In this document: one piece after another, positions 63,076-64,000 of the stretch
How the letters are laid out: each line of letters opens with the position of its first letter
Numbering within the stretch: position 1 is the first letter of the stretch
Origin: Nitrosovibrio tenuis
GTDB lineage: Bacteria > Pseudomonadota > Gammaproteobacteria > Burkholderiales > Nitrosomonadaceae
Direction: 5' to 3'
Assembly: GCF_900109785.1 (NCBI RefSeq)
Contig: NZ_FOBH01000003.1
Coordinates: forward strand, 186,001 to 250,000
Length of the DNA stretch: 64,000 nt
Translations under genes and position numbers: made by a program
Notes under the pieces: generated by a model
The model's database searches: none
Seen by the model: only the letters and a program-made list of their open reading frames with translations
What the model was told of the DNA's origin: nothing

Positions 63076-63528
63076 TCAGATGGCCGAAAGGGCCAAATCC
63101 AGGGAAGCCTCTTCTTCAAGAGAAAGAAATTTGTCGAGATTGTGGATGAGTATCAATCCATCTTCAAACTTGATAATGCCTTCGACGTGCCCGAGGCCCG
63201 GAAGGACATGCTCTGCGGAGATCATGTTCCACTCCGAACATTCGATAACGTCATCTACTGCGTCTGCCACCAGCGCTACGGAACGCCGTTTCGTGCGTGC
63301 GAAAATAAGCCGGTCGGACAGGGAGATTGCCCGTTTCGGCATATTGAAACGCTGACGGACATTAATGGCTGGTATGACCCGGCCCTCTATATTGACTATG
63401 CCGAGCACAATGTCTGGCGCACTTGATACCGGAGTGATGTGGACCATGCGCACCACCCGGTCTACCGTAGACAGATGCAGGGCATAACGTTGGTTATCCA
63501 GAATAAAAACGAGATATTGATTAACCAT
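63076..63528 (-). CDS. cheW: CheW-like coupling protein (WspB-like)
   Basis: The 150-residue protein is a single CheW domain (YLVFILDNQRYALHLSTVDRV; IVLGIVNIEGRVIPAINVRQR; GIIKFEDGLILIHNLDKFL). It is the first gene of the operon, so the 308-bp region 63529-63836 upstream should hold the promoter; I could not assign a convincing sigma70, sigma54 or FliA site there. A second, longer CheW follows after cheR. Confidence 0.93.
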   Translation of the reverse strand: MVNQYLVFILDNQRYALHLSTVDRVVRMVHITPVSSAPDIVLGIVNIEGRVIPAINVRQRFNMPKRAISLSDRLIFARTKRRSVALVADAVDDVIECSEWNMISAEHVLPGLGHVEGIIKFEDGLILIHNLDKFLSLEEEASLDLALSAI

Positions 63529-63836
63529 TCTTAGCCGGAAGAAAACGTCTTCAACTTTTTTACGTCAGCTAACTGGCGCGCTGATGATGTGATATGGCAA
63601 TGGGAATGCCCCTTATGCCAACTGTGCTATTCGATTATTTTGTTTGAACAGAGTAGCGTAACTATGAGACAAGAAAAGCATAACCTTGAATAGCTGTAGA
63701 ATCTTACAGGTCATTATGAGATGCCCTGGCCGGGTTTTATGATCCGGTGCTTCCCTCAAACGCTGGGAATACTCCTTAATGCGAGAGCTGACCCTAAAAC
63801 AGGATAAAACCGCCTGGCGCAAGCGCATCCATCAGG

Positions 63837-64000
63837 TCAGGAGGGAAACAGCTTTCGTTGTTTTTTTATTGGGTCCCGGTTTTTCCTGGTCAGGCCGCGC
63901 ACATGGGCTTGATCGAAAAAGAACGCGCTTCTGAAATCATCGATGATGTCGGGCCAGAGGTCTTCCGAAAAGAATATCCCTAGGGCAGGAGCTGGCCGTA
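63837..64000 (-). CDS. possible 3' end of an unidentified gene (partial)
   Basis: A minus-strand frame open from the right edge to a TGA at 63837-63839 gives 53 residues (EDLWPDIIDDFRSAFFFDQA then VRGLTRKNRDPIKKQRKLF). A plus-strand frame over the same DNA, ending at a TAG near 63984 with GLIEKERASEIIDDVGPEVF, is equally open, so coding direction is uncertain. No family recognised. Confidence 0.3.
   Translation of the reverse strand, partial: RPAPALGIFFSEDLWPDIIDDFRSAFFFDQAHVRGLTRKNRDPIKKQRKLFPS

Noticed and set aside
63529-63836. possible sigma54 site (TTGGCAT...GGCATT) upstream of the chemosensory operon
   Set aside because: The spacing between the GG and GC elements is 8 instead of 10 bases, so it does not fit the -24/-12 consensus.

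Overview
The window looks like a chromosomal segment of a betaproteobacterium of the ammonia-oxidising family Nitrosomonadaceae, most likely Nitrosospira-like. This is an inference from the mix of genes (complex I with a fused NuoCD, a Wsp-like chemosensory operon, an HPF/Lon/PolX stress cluster) and moderate GC content. No rRNA, tRNA or CRISPR array was seen, and nothing specific to nitrification lies inside the window.

Layout. 0-9.6 kb is an accessory-looking stretch: the 5' part of ettA at the edge, a small lipoprotein-like gene, a papain-fold cysteine protease, a YfcG-type glutathione transferase, a DjlA co-chaperone, an aquaporin-family channel, a complete IS3-family insertion sequence whose right end is duplicated in tandem, an Mth938-like protein, a cytochrome P450 coupled to a small upstream ORF, and a secreted HExxH protein. 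9.8-24.8 kb is a complete, tightly packed nuoA-N operon on the plus strand with fused nuoCD, in enterobacterial order. 24.9-25.6 kb holds a DUF3330 protein and two small unknown ORFs. 25.7-34.7 kb is mostly transport: a DHA2 drug exporter, an AttEFGH-like ABC operon (ATPase, fused FtsX-type permease, CrtC/AttH-like secreted protein), an orphan solute-binding protein and a 12-TM MFS carrier. 35.3-37.1 kb encodes small exported proteins, one extremely Gly/His-rich.

37.1-48.1 kb is a cluster that reads as a dormancy/stress island: a duplicated-domain acidic protein, a phosphoribosyltransferase, PolX, an HPF-cold-shock fusion, a LonB-like protease, a Na/K-type P-ATPase and an APH-kinase fusion. 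48.3-52.8 kb has an outer-membrane channel-like protein, a BNR-repeat protein with conserved cysteines, an ADP-ribosylglycohydrolase and a secreted dienelactone-hydrolase-like enzyme.

52.9-63.5 kb is a seven-gene minus-strand chemosensory operon: CheW, CheR-TPR, CheW, MCP, CheA-REC, CheB, and a REC-GAF-GGDEF-EAL regulator. Its content matches the Wsp surface-sensing pathway, but the receptor is moved to the middle, lacks a recognisable HAMP domain and is preceded by four 13-bp tandem repeats. The output protein has a degenerate GGDEF site and an intact EAL site, so it should degrade c-di-GMP rather than make it as WspR does. This is the most interesting system in the window.
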